This document shows, piece after piece, positions 53,832 to 61,671 of a stretch of DNA of 64,000 nt (positions are counted from its first letter, which is position 1; each line of letters starts with the position of its first letter). The stretch is from contig NZ_JAKCFC010000002.1 in assembly GCF_021916785.1 (NCBI RefSeq), positions 496,001 through 560,000 on the forward strand. The letters are read 5' to 3'. A program made the translations under genes and the position numbers. The notes beneath the pieces are model-generated. The model ran no database searches. It saw only the letters and a program-made list of their open reading frames with translations, and was not told the origin of the DNA. The DNA comes from Mycolicibacterium lacusdiani (lineage in GTDB: Bacteria > Actinomycetota > Actinomycetes > Mycobacteriales > Mycobacteriaceae).

Positions 53832-55979
53832 ATGGCAGAGAACACGATTCAGTGGGACCAAGATGCCGACGGCATCGTTACCCTGACGCTCGACGACCCG
53901 ACCGGGTCGGCCAACGTGATGAACGAGCACTACCAGGAGTCCATGCACAACGCCGTCGAACGGCTTGCTGCGGAGAAGGATTCGATCACCGGCGTGGTGA
54001 TCACCAGCGCGAAGAAGACCTTCTTCGCCGGTGGCGACCTCAAGGGAATGATCAACCTCGGGCCCGAGAACGCCGGTGAGGCATTCGCGATGGTCGAGGC
54101 GGTCAAGCGCGACCTGCGTGCGCTCGAGACCCTCGGCAAGCCCGTCGTCGCCGCGATCAACGGTGCCGCGCTCGGTGGCGGTCTGGAGATCGCGCTGGCA
54201 TGTCACCACCGCATCGCCGCGGACGTCAAGGGCAGCCAGATCGGCCTGCCCGAGGTCACCCTGGGCCTGCTGCCCGGCGGCGGCGGCGTGACGCGCACCG
54301 TGCGCATGTTCGGCATCCAGAAGGCCTTCATGGAGATCCTGAGCCAGGGCACGCGGTTCAAGCCCGGCAAGGCCAAGGAGACCGGTCTGGTCGACGAACT
54401 CGTCGGCTCGGTGGAGGAACTCGTCCCGGCCGCCAAGGCGTGGATCAAGGCCAACCCCGAGGCTCACACCCAGCCGTGGGACGCCAAGGGCTACAAGATG
54501 CCCGGCGGCACCCCGAGCCACCCCGCACTCGCGGGGATCCTGCCGTCGTTCCCGGCGCTGCTGAAGAAGCAGCTCAAGGGTGCGCCGATGCCCGCGCCGC
54601 GCGCCATCCTCGACGCGGCCGTCGAGGGTGCGCAGGTCGACTTCGACACCGCCAGCCGGATCGAGAGCCGCTACTTCACGCAGCTCGTCACCGGCCAGGT
54701 GGCGAAGAACATGATCCAGGCGTTCTTCCTGGACCTGCAGTACATCAACTCGGGCGGTTCGCGTCCCGACGGCATCGGCAAGACGCCGATCACCAAGATC
54801 GGCGTACTGGGCGCGGGCATGATGGGCGCTGGCATCGCCTACGTGTCGGCCAAGGCAGGCTTCGACGTGGTGCTCAAGGACGTCAGCATCGAGGCCGCCG
54901 AGAAGGGCAAGAACTACTCGGAGAAGATCGAGGCCAAGGCGCTCGAGCGTGGCCGGACCACGCAGGAGCGCTCCGACGCGCTGCTGGCCCGGATCACTCC
55001 GACGGCCGATCCCGCCGACTTCAAGGGCGTCGACTTCGTCATCGAGGCGGTGTTCGAGTCGGTCGAGCTGAAGCACCAGGTGTTCCAGGAGATCGAGGAC
55101 ATCGTCGAGCCCAACGCGCTGCTGGGGTCGAACACCTCGACGCTGCCGATCACCAGCCTGGCGACCGGCGTCAAGCGTCAGGACGACTTCATCGGCATCC
55201 ACTTCTTCTCGCCGGTCGACAAGATGCCGCTGGTGGAGATCATCAAGGGAGAGAAGACCTCCGACGAGGCGCTGGCCCGCGTGTTCGACTACACGCTGGC
55301 CATCGGCAAGACGCCGATCGTGGTCAACGACAGCCGCGGGTTCTTCACGTCGCGCGTCATCGGGACGTTCGTCAACGAGGCGCTGGCGATGCTCGGCGAG
55401 GGCGTTGCCCCGGCCAGCATCGAGCAGGCGGGATCGCAGGCCGGTTACCCGGCGCCGCCGCTGCAGCTGTCGGACGAACTCAACCTCGAACTCATGCACA
55501 AGATCGCGGTCGCGACCCGCAAGGGCGTCGAGGATGCCGGTGGCACGTACGAGCCGCACCCGGCCGAGGCCGTCGTCGAGAAGATGATCGAAATCGGTCG
55601 TCCGTCACGTCTGAAGGGCGCTGGCTTCTACGCCTACGCAGACGGCAAGCGCACCGGGCTGTGGGAGGGGTTGAAGGAGACCTTCAACTCCGGATCCACG
55701 TCGATCCCGTTGCAGGACATGATCGATCGGATGCTCTTCGCCGAGGCGATCGAGACGCAGAAGTGCATCGACGAGGGTGTGCTGACCTCGACCGCCGACG
55801 CGAACATCGGCTCGATCATGGGCATCGGTTTCCCGCCCTACACCGGTGGGTCGGCGCAGTTCATCGTCGGCTACGAGGGTGCGGGAGGCGTCGGCAAGGC
55901 TGCCTTCGTCGCCCGGGCGAAGGAACTCGCCGAGAAGTACGGCGAGCGGTTCACTCCGCCGGCGTCACTGACCAGCTAG
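53832..55979 (+). CDS. fadB: Multifunctional enoyl-CoA hydratase/3-hydroxyacyl-CoA dehydrogenase FadB
   Basis: 715-aa alpha subunit of the beta-oxidation complex with FadA. The N-terminal crotonase domain includes FFAGGDLKG and INGAALGGGLEIALACHHRIAA. The NAD-binding motif of the dehydrogenase domain is IGVLGAGMMGAGIAYVSAKAG (about residue 320), followed by GSNTSTLPIT and HFFSPVDKMPLVEI. A terminator follows at once. Confidence 0.97.
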   Translation: MAENTIQWDQDADGIVTLTLDDPTGSANVMNEHYQESMHNAVERLAAEKDSITGVVITSAKKTFFAGGDLKGMINLGPENAGEAFAMVEAVKRDLRALETLGKPVVAAINGAALGGGLEIALACHHRIAADVKGSQIGLPEVTLGLLPGGGGVTRTVRMFGIQKAFMEILSQGTRFKPGKAKETGLVDELVGSVEELVPAAKAWIKANPEAHTQPWDAKGYKMPGGTPSHPALAGILPSFPALLKKQLKGAPMPAPRAILDAAVEGAQVDFDTASRIESRYFTQLVTGQVAKNMIQAFFLDLQYINSGGSRPDGIGKTPITKIGVLGAGMMGAGIAYVSAKAGFDVVLKDVSIEAAEKGKNYSEKIEAKALERGRTTQERSDALLARITPTADPADFKGVDFVIEAVFESVELKHQVFQEIEDIVEPNALLGSNTSTLPITSLATGVKRQDDFIGIHFFSPVDKMPLVEIIKGEKTSDEALARVFDYTLAIGKTPIVVNDSRGFFTSRVIGTFVNEALAMLGEGVAPASIEQAGSQAGYPAPPLQLSDELNLELMHKIAVATRKGVEDAGGTYEPHPAEAVVEKMIEIGRPSRLKGAGFYAYADGKRTGLWEGLKETFNSGSTSIPLQDMIDRMLFAEAIETQKCIDEGVLTSTADANIGSIMGIGFPPYTGGSAQFIVGYEGAGGVGKAAFVARAKELAEKYGERFTPPASLTS

Positions 55980-55987
55980 TCCGAACA

Positions 55988-56030
55988 CGCGAAGAGCCCC
56001 GAATCCATCACGGATTCGGGGCTTTTCGCG
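55988..56030. terminator. Bidirectional hairpin terminator
   Basis: CGCGAAGAGCCCCGAATCC (55988-56006) and GGATTCGGGGCTTTTCGCG (56012-56030) pair over 19 positions with one G-U pair and a 5-nt loop. Lies between convergent fadB and the GjpA-like gene. Confidence 0.85.
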
Positions 56031-56041
56031 TACCGGTGGCG

Positions 56042-57343
56042 TCAGTCGTCGTTGCCGCTGCTCGCCCCGTCGCCCGAGCCGCTGTCCGAGTCGCCGTCCG
56101 AGGCACCGTCCGATGTGGAGTCACCCGCGGTTTGTGTGCCGCCGGACGCGCCGGTGGCGGCCCCCGCCGATCCTTCGCCGGTGGGATTGGATCCGCCTGA
56201 CGCGCCGCCTGCAGGCTCGGTGCCGACCTTGCCAGGCTCCGCCTTGACGCTGTCGCGAGTCAGCGAATCCTCCTCGCCTGGGTCGATTTTCGTATCGGCG
56301 GTGCCGGTGGCGGTCTCCTCCGTCTCGTCGGTCGTCTCGACGTCGGTCGGGACGGTGCCGGTGGCTTCCTCGTCTGCGGAGGAAGCCGCCGCCGGTGTCG
56401 ACGGCGTCCCATCGGTGGGTGGCGGATCGGACGGGGACGCCTCCCCGGTCGATTCGGAACTGCCGGAAGTGATTGCTGCCTTAGTCATTTCGGCGGTGTC
56501 CGCGATGGCCGCCGTGGTGTCGGGCGTCGTCGCGACGGTCGCCGTCAGCGCGGCAGCGGGCGTCGCCTGCAGTGCTGCGATGATCGAGTCGCGGATGAAC
56601 GGCAGCGTGCCCGTGGTGAAGCTGTCGAGTTGAGCGAACACGTTGAGTGCCACGTCCGCGAACCCGTGCTGGATGGCGTTGAGCACGTTGATGGGATTGA
56701 GCGTCGTAACGGCGTTCAACACCGACTGGGTGCTCGAGACGATCTGCTGCACCAGCGGCTTCAGGCCGGTGTCGAACCCGATCCCGACTGTCGACGCGAC
56801 CGCGGCCAACGCAAGGCTCAGGCCGGCGTTGAAGAGCGCAGGTACCAACGCCTGCCCGACCGCGAACGGCCGCTGCAGCACCTCCTGCAGGGGCGTCCAC
56901 ACGCCCGTGATCAGGTTGACGATCGGGTTCAGACCACTGGCGATCACGCTGTCTATTGCGCCGTTGACGTCCCCGACCGCGAGCTTCGCGAATGCGGTCT
57001 GCAGCGTCGCGGGAAGTCCGGCAGCCAGGTCGCCCAGTGCGGCGCCACCGGCATTGACGGCTTGCAGCAACTGGCCCGCGGTCGTGATCTGGTTCGTCAC
57101 GATCTGATGCAGGATCGGGAAGGGGTTGGCGATCTCGCTGCGAATGGTGTTGGTCAGCCAGGCGCCCGCGGCATTGACCACCGGCGTGAAGACCTCGATG
57201 GGGTTGTCGATCGCGGCACTGAGCTGGACGGCGGGCAGCTGCACGTCCGGGTGCGGGGCGATCGGAGCCACCGCGATGACGCTGGCGCCGACGAGTGCGA
57301 TGCCTGCGGTGACGTACGGCCTCAAGGCCATCTGCATGGACAT
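56042..57343 (-). CDS. Secreted GjpA-like hydrophobic protein with acidic tail
   Basis: 433-aa exported protein. Signal-like N terminus MALRPYVTAGIALVGASVIAVAPIA, then about 240 residues of hydrophobic helices (for example VNAAGAWLTNTIRSEIANPFPILHQIV, GLPATLQTAFAKLAVGDVNGAIDSVIASG). It resembles the mycobacterial family annotated as outer-membrane porin GjpA. The last ~150 residues are low-complexity Thr/Glu/Ser/Gly/Asp and probably extended on the cell surface. ATG 57343 chosen; ATG 57334 is possible. Whether it is a porin is unproven. Confidence 0.68.
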   Translation of the reverse strand: MSMQMALRPYVTAGIALVGASVIAVAPIAPHPDVQLPAVQLSAAIDNPIEVFTPVVNAAGAWLTNTIRSEIANPFPILHQIVTNQITTAGQLLQAVNAGGAALGDLAAGLPATLQTAFAKLAVGDVNGAIDSVIASGLNPIVNLITGVWTPLQEVLQRPFAVGQALVPALFNAGLSLALAAVASTVGIGFDTGLKPLVQQIVSSTQSVLNAVTTLNPINVLNAIQHGFADVALNVFAQLDSFTTGTLPFIRDSIIAALQATPAAALTATVATTPDTTAAIADTAEMTKAAITSGSSESTGEASPSDPPPTDGTPSTPAAASSADEEATGTVPTDVETTDETEETATGTADTKIDPGEEDSLTRDSVKAEPGKVGTEPAGGASGGSNPTGEGSAGAATGASGGTQTAGDSTSDGASDGDSDSGSGDGASSGNDD

Positions 57344-57758
57344 ATCGGTTCGGAATCCCTTCGTTCGGTCGATCCGGTTCCCCCGGCAGGCAGAACTTAC
57401 CCATCGGTAAGTTGCGGTTGGAACGAGATTGATCGAAGTGGTCCTGACCGACATTTGACAGGTGTTGTCAGATTACGGATACGTAAAGTTGCTGGTCCAA
57501 GGCTTGATCGGCACGTCGCCTGAACATGGCTAATCGGCCGTCGAGTGAACGTGTTAGCCGACCTCAGCAGTTGATCTTGATCAACGGTCCGCCTGAGGTG
57601 GCACGATCGTCGCCAGCACGGCGACCTCGGTGCCGTCAGCTATCTCGCGCAGTCGGGGGCTTCGTGCTTGCTACCTTGGCGCCGGGTTCGGAGGTCATGC
57701 GGATTGCGCGCGTCCACATCGTGAGACGGGACGCGTCGCAGGCCTGCCGACTTCGACG
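57344..57758. other. 415-bp intergenic region
   Basis: Between the GjpA-like start and the convergent-facing PNPOx stop. No convincing gene. A 29-codon minus-strand open frame (57595-57681, ending ATIVPPQADR) looks protein-like but has no start codon or ribosome site and may be a decayed fragment. Confidence 0.5.
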
Positions 57759-58187
57759 TCAGAAGGAGCCCATGTCGGCCGACAGCCAGTGCTGCGGCGT
57801 CATGAAGATCGCGACGTGCTCGCCGAGGTTCTCCCGGGCGAACTCGAGGTAGCGGTCGGCCGCGTCGCCGCTCAGGTAGCGGCGCGTGACCTCTTCGAGC
57901 TGTGCATCGGTACCGGGTTCTATCCGGCTGACGGGCCCGTCGACCGCGACGTAGCGGGTGGTCGGCTCGACCCGGTCGATCATGAGCGAGAACTGGCCGG
58001 CCGCTTCGATCAGCCGATGCTTGCGAGATCCCGAGCCCGTCAGCACCCACAGCTCGCCGCCCGGGGTGTAGTGGTACCAGATGGGCACCGTCAGTGGTCC
58101 GCGGTCGGTACCGGCGGACACGGACAGCGCACCGACGTGCTGCGGTTCCGCCAGGAAGGCTTCGCGTTCGTCCTTGGAGAGAGCCAT
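57759..58187 (-). CDS. Pyridoxamine 5'-phosphate oxidase-like (flavin/F420) protein
   Basis: 142-aa split-barrel protein. VGALSVSAGTDRGPLTVPIWYHYTPGGELWVLTGSGSRKHRLIEAAGQFSLMIDR is the PNPOx/FDOR pattern, and the C-terminal EHVAIFMTPQHWLSADMGSF is conserved in mycobacterial members. It binds FMN, F420 or heme; the ligand is not clear. Distinct from the PPOX protein at 6241. Confidence 0.83.
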   Translation of the reverse strand: MALSKDEREAFLAEPQHVGALSVSAGTDRGPLTVPIWYHYTPGGELWVLTGSGSRKHRLIEAAGQFSLMIDRVEPTTRYVAVDGPVSRIEPGTDAQLEEVTRRYLSGDAADRYLEFARENLGEHVAIFMTPQHWLSADMGSF

Positions 58188-58226
58188 GACGCCAGGCTAG
58201 TCAGCCGTCCTGACACAGGGAGCTGC

Positions 58227-58733
58227 TCAGGACTGGGCGTCGAGCCAGGTGTCGGTAACGCGGACGATGTCGACGATCCCGTCGGCGAGCAGTCCGGCGA
58301 CGAAGGCTGCGATCTTCCCACCGATGATCGGCACGTTCACGTCGACCTCCGCGGTGCCCGCCAGTGCCGTTCCGGTTCCGACCGGTCGCATGGTCACCGA
58401 ACCCTGGCCGGAGAGAGGCGTTCGAGGCGCATGAATGGTGATCTCGCCGCAGACCTTGGTGCCGTCGATCGCGAACCACCGTTCGTGCTGAACGACGTGT
58501 AGCGAGCCGAGGCGCAGCCGCTGCAGCGGCCCCGGCAGTTGATCTCCGCCGAAGCGCATGGTCATCTGCATGGTGGTGGTTCCCGCGCCGTCGGTCTCGT
58601 GGGTGTCGAGCGTGGGAGAGCCGCCCTCGACGAAGGCCAGGCGCGCCCGCCAGTAGTCCGGGTCGTCGAACGCGGCACGGATCTGGCGAATGTCATGCGG
58701 CGAACTGGCGGCGAGTTTCATCGAGCGCGGCAC
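58227..58733 (-). CDS. DUF2505 family protein
   Basis: 168-aa SRPBCC-like protein. It begins PRSMKLAASSPHDIRQIRAAFDDPDYWRARLAF, the start typical of actinobacterial DUF2505, and ends VDVNVPIIGGKIAAFVAGLLADGIVDIVRVTDTWL. GTG at 58733 is supported by this conserved start; TAGCGT lies 8 nt upstream. The function is unknown. Confidence 0.86.
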   Translation of the reverse strand: MPRSMKLAASSPHDIRQIRAAFDDPDYWRARLAFVEGGSPTLDTHETDGAGTTTMQMTMRFGGDQLPGPLQRLRLGSLHVVQHERWFAIDGTKVCGEITIHAPRTPLSGQGSVTMRPVGTGTALAGTAEVDVNVPIIGGKIAAFVAGLLADGIVDIVRVTDTWLDAQS

Positions 58734-59087
58734 GACACGGCACGCTACCGACGCGCGGTGCCAACGGGGATCCGCCGTCGGTAGTGCCGAGGGCTAGCTA
58801 ACTATCTAGATTTGCTTGCAATTCGCGTAGCGGATGGATCATGGTGCTCAGGCCGGTCTGCGCTGGACGGTGCGTATAGCTGTGATCGATGTAGCGACGT
58901 TGACATGGGCCCTGCACGGGGCAAGGCGCGTTGACCTGCACGGGAATGATCGGGTAGCCCGACCGGCCCCTGATGGCATGGCGAAAGGCACGACCTTTGC
59001 TGACATCCCTGTGATCGGCTCGTTCCGGGACGTCCGATGTGACCCATATCTCCCAAACATGGGACACCTCTGCTAGCTTTGGCAACC
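58734..59087. other. 354-bp intergenic region
   Basis: No convincing gene. It contains the DUF2505 promoter at its left, short palindromes (CTAG...CTAG near 58791-58808; CCCAT...ATGGG near 59043-59063) and the TAGCTT -10 candidate (59074-59079) of the next gene. Confidence 0.5.
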
Positions 59088-59378
59088 ATGTTGAACGTGG
59101 CGGCGGTCGGCCGTCCCAGCCCCCTCCTGGACTTCAATCTGCAGGAGATCGGCCGCCTCGGTGCACGCGCTCTCCGGCCTGGCGGATGTCACCGCAATGC
59201 CGAGGTGCCCGGCGCCGGAGGCATGGCGGTCGTCCGCAGGGGACGGATCCGTTCGCAGGGCTCGTGTAGCTGTGGTTGGCAGGGCGCATCACACGTTCTC
59301 TCCGCGATGTCCGTGCACGACGCGCTGCTGCACGTCGCGATCGCACGCTGCCGCCCCGCCATGCCACTGGTGGTCTAG
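59088..59378 (+). CDS. Hypothetical 96-aa CxCxW protein
   Basis: Small protein, no recognised family. It begins LNVAAVGRPSPLLDFNLQEIG and has a Cys cluster RSQGSCSCGWQG, then a helix VHDALLHVAIARC. The Cys-x-Cys with a later His and Cys might bind a metal. TAGCTT (59074-59079) lies 8 nt before the ATG, close to the leaderless pattern. A strong terminator follows the stop, supporting a real transcription unit. Confidence 0.5.
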   Translation: MLNVAAVGRPSPLLDFNLQEIGRLGARALRPGGCHRNAEVPGAGGMAVVRRGRIRSQGSCSCGWQGASHVLSAMSVHDALLHVAIARCRPAMPLVV

Positions 59379-59394
59379 AACCGTCCGGAAACGA

Positions 59395-59428
59395 AATCAG
59401 CCGTCACCCCAAGGGGTACCGGCTGATT
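59395..59428. terminator. Two-step hairpin terminator
   Basis: AATCAGCCG (59395-59403) pairs with CGGCTGATT (59420-59428) and ACCCC (59406-59410) with GGGGT (59413-59417) inside. It separates two convergent genes and can serve both. Confidence 0.8.
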
Positions 59429-59444
59429 CGACGTCGACGCTGGG

Positions 59445-59984
59445 TCAGATGAGGGGGATGCCCGGGGTCAGGTCTGGTGGCGGCGGGAGGCCCAGCGGGT
59501 TCAGAGGGTTGACCTTGGGCAGCTGCGGGGCGGGCAACCGAGTCAGCGCGTTGCCGGCTGCAAATCCCCCGAGGCCGAGGTTCGGGTTGATGCTGAGGTC
59601 CGGCACGAGGTCCACGCCGAAGCTGGGCAGGACCAGGTCGGGCGCATTGATCGTGCCGAGCGAGGGGATGCCGCCGAGGGACGGAAGTCCGCCACCGCCG
59701 CCGCCACCGAGCCCGGCGAGCGAGGGGGGCGGGGGAAGCGCCTGAAGCTGCTTGCTGATGCCGTCGAGCAGGGCGACGCACTTGCCGTTCTGCTCGTCGA
59801 CCACCTGGCCGTCCTGGCAGGTGACTCCACCGTCGTTCGGCTTCTCTTCCTGGGAGGCGTCGTTGCTCTGCTCATCGGCGTTGCTGGTCGCGGGTACGAC
59901 GACCGTTGCAAAGGTCAGTGGAGCGACGGCCAGCGCCGATCCCGACAGGAGCGTCAGCAGTACTCGCTTGGCGCGAACGGTCAT
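59445..59984 (-). CDS. Small secreted Pro/Gly-rich protein
   Basis: 179-aa exported protein. The signal peptide covers VRAKRVLLTLLSGSALAVAPLTFATVVVPATSNA. Mature: an acidic stretch, then CQDGQVVDEQNGKC with two cysteines, then low-complexity Pro/Gly/Leu (SLAGLGGGGGGGLPSLGG). The function is unknown; the style is like mycobacterial cell-surface proteins. ATG at 59984 with GAGGGA upstream was preferred to the longer frame. Confidence 0.72.
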   Translation of the reverse strand: MTVRAKRVLLTLLSGSALAVAPLTFATVVVPATSNADEQSNDASQEEKPNDGGVTCQDGQVVDEQNGKCVALLDGISKQLQALPPPPSLAGLGGGGGGGLPSLGGIPSLGTINAPDLVLPSFGVDLVPDLSINPNLGLGGFAAGNALTRLPAPQLPKVNPLNPLGLPPPPDLTPGIPLI

Positions 59985-60182
59985 GGAAATCCCTCGTAAT
60001 CGAAACGCGATCAATGAATGGATCCGAGTGTAGACAATAGTTCGGCTAACGGGCACCGCAGCGACCATTCATTCCGAAGGCACGATTTGCGGGACCATGG
60101 CAGCTGCTGCGGCCAAGGCACGTGGAAGCAGCGCGATCACGCCATCGACTCGGTCGTTGCTGCAGGCCTAGAGTGTGTCTTC

Positions 60183-61172
60183 GTGCGCTTCGGACTCTTC
60201 ATTCCGCAGGGTTGGCGACTCGATCTCGTCGACATTCCGCCCGCCGACCAGTGGCAGGTGATGCGAGACCTCGCTCAGCACGCCGACGGCGGGCCCTGGG
60301 ACTCGCTGTGGGTGTACGACCACTTCCACACGGTGCCGGTACCGACGGACGAAGCCACTCACGAAGCTTGGTCTCTGATGGCTGCGTACGCCGCGACGAC
60401 GTCCCGCATCAAGCTGGGTCAGATGTGCACCGCGATGAGCTACCGCAATCCCGTGTACCTGGCCAAGGTGGCAGCCACCACCGACGTCATCTCCGGTGGG
60501 CGCGTCCAGATGGGCATCGGCGGTGGTTGGTACGAGCACGAGTGGCGCGCCTACGGCTATGGATTTCCTTCCGCGGGAGTCCGATTGGCTCGGCTCGACG
60601 AGGGCGTCCAGATCATGCGGGACGCCTGGCGCGACGGCAGGGTCAGCTTCGACGGCAAGCACTACCAGGTCGACGGCGCAATCGTGGCGCCGAAACCCCT
60701 GCAGGACAACGGTATTCCGTTGTGGATCGCTGGCGGAGGGGAGAAGGTCACCCTGAAAATCGCGGCGAAGTACGCGCAGTACACCAACTTCACCTCCGAG
60801 CCGGAGGGCTTCCGGCACAAGTCGGAGGTGCTCCAGGGGCACTGCCGCGAGGTGGGCACCGATTATGGCGCGATCATCCGGTCGGCCAACTTCAACGCCG
60901 TCGTCGGAGGTTCCGAGGCGGAGGTACGGGACCGCGTCGAGCGCATCCGGGCGCGCCAGTCCACGAAGGCGAATGCGGAGGCCGTGGATGCGATGCTCTC
61001 GTCCGTGACGTCGGCGGACTCGGCGAGTGGAACTCCCGAGCAGATCATCGAACGGCTGACGCGACTGCGCGACCTCGGTTGCGAGTACGCGATTCTCTAC
61101 TTCCCCGAGGCGGCGTACGACCGCTCCGGGATCGAACTCTTCGAGCGCGAGGTCATCCCCGCGCTTTCGTGA
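60183..61172 (+). CDS. LLM-class F420-dependent oxidoreductase
   Basis: 329-aa luciferase-like enzyme. It begins RFGLFIPQGWRLDLVDIPPADQWQVM and continues DSLWVYDHFHTVPVP, with LGQMCTAMSYRNPVYLAKVAATTDVISGGRVQMGIGGGWYEHEW, the F420-type signature. The substrate is unknown. The GTG at 60183 fits the family start. TAGAGT (60169-60174) is 8 nt upstream. Confidence 0.9.
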   Translation: MRFGLFIPQGWRLDLVDIPPADQWQVMRDLAQHADGGPWDSLWVYDHFHTVPVPTDEATHEAWSLMAAYAATTSRIKLGQMCTAMSYRNPVYLAKVAATTDVISGGRVQMGIGGGWYEHEWRAYGYGFPSAGVRLARLDEGVQIMRDAWRDGRVSFDGKHYQVDGAIVAPKPLQDNGIPLWIAGGGEKVTLKIAAKYAQYTNFTSEPEGFRHKSEVLQGHCREVGTDYGAIIRSANFNAVVGGSEAEVRDRVERIRARQSTKANAEAVDAMLSSVTSADSASGTPEQIIERLTRLRDLGCEYAILYFPEAAYDRSGIELFEREVIPALS

Positions 61173-61671
61173 GTGTCGCCGCCACGGGGTCTTGCCGTGG
61201 TGAGCAACCTCGTCCTGGGAATGGTCCAGGATCTTCGACGGCGGACGACGTCATCTACGTAGACCCTGTCGCATGACCGCGTTGCATCGAGGGTTGAGTC
61301 ATACCGCGTCGTGATGCGAGCAAATCTGACGTCGCGGGCAGTAACTGTCACCACCGTCAAAAGCGCATCCACCAGGACTTGAGCAGTTTGGCAGGTTAGC
61401 TCGGTTAGCCGGAAGGTTGCCAACGCAAAGATACGTGTTTTGACGTTCGAAAATATTATCCGACTCGGTCCTCGACCATTTACGCTCGCGAAAATGAGCG
61501 GCCGCGAACCGTGCTCAGCAACGTTGGAACGGGAAGCGGCTGGCACCTTCGGCGGCGGTAGGGCTTCAGCCGCGACGACGCTACGTCATCGCTCCTGAGT
61601 CGGTCATCGGCTCTGTTCGTGCTGCCAGACAACGTTCATTCCGAACGGCACGAGCACCTGGAGACGATCGA
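61173..61671. other. 499-bp intergenic region
   Basis: No convincing gene on either strand. Locally AT-richer near 61430-61460. It presumably holds the promoter of the large surface protein; I could not pick a clear -10/-35 pair. Confidence 0.5.

Noticed and set aside
57595..57681. Minus-strand 29-codon frame ending ATIVPPQADR
   Set aside because: No start codon or ribosome site; at most a decayed gene end.
58834..59076. 80-codon plus-strand ORF
   Set aside because: No ribosome site, composition not protein-like and overlapped by promoter elements of the next gene.
61173..61671. AT-rich stretch suggesting transfer or an att site
   Set aside because: Short, no repeats or integrase nearby; a promoter region explains it.
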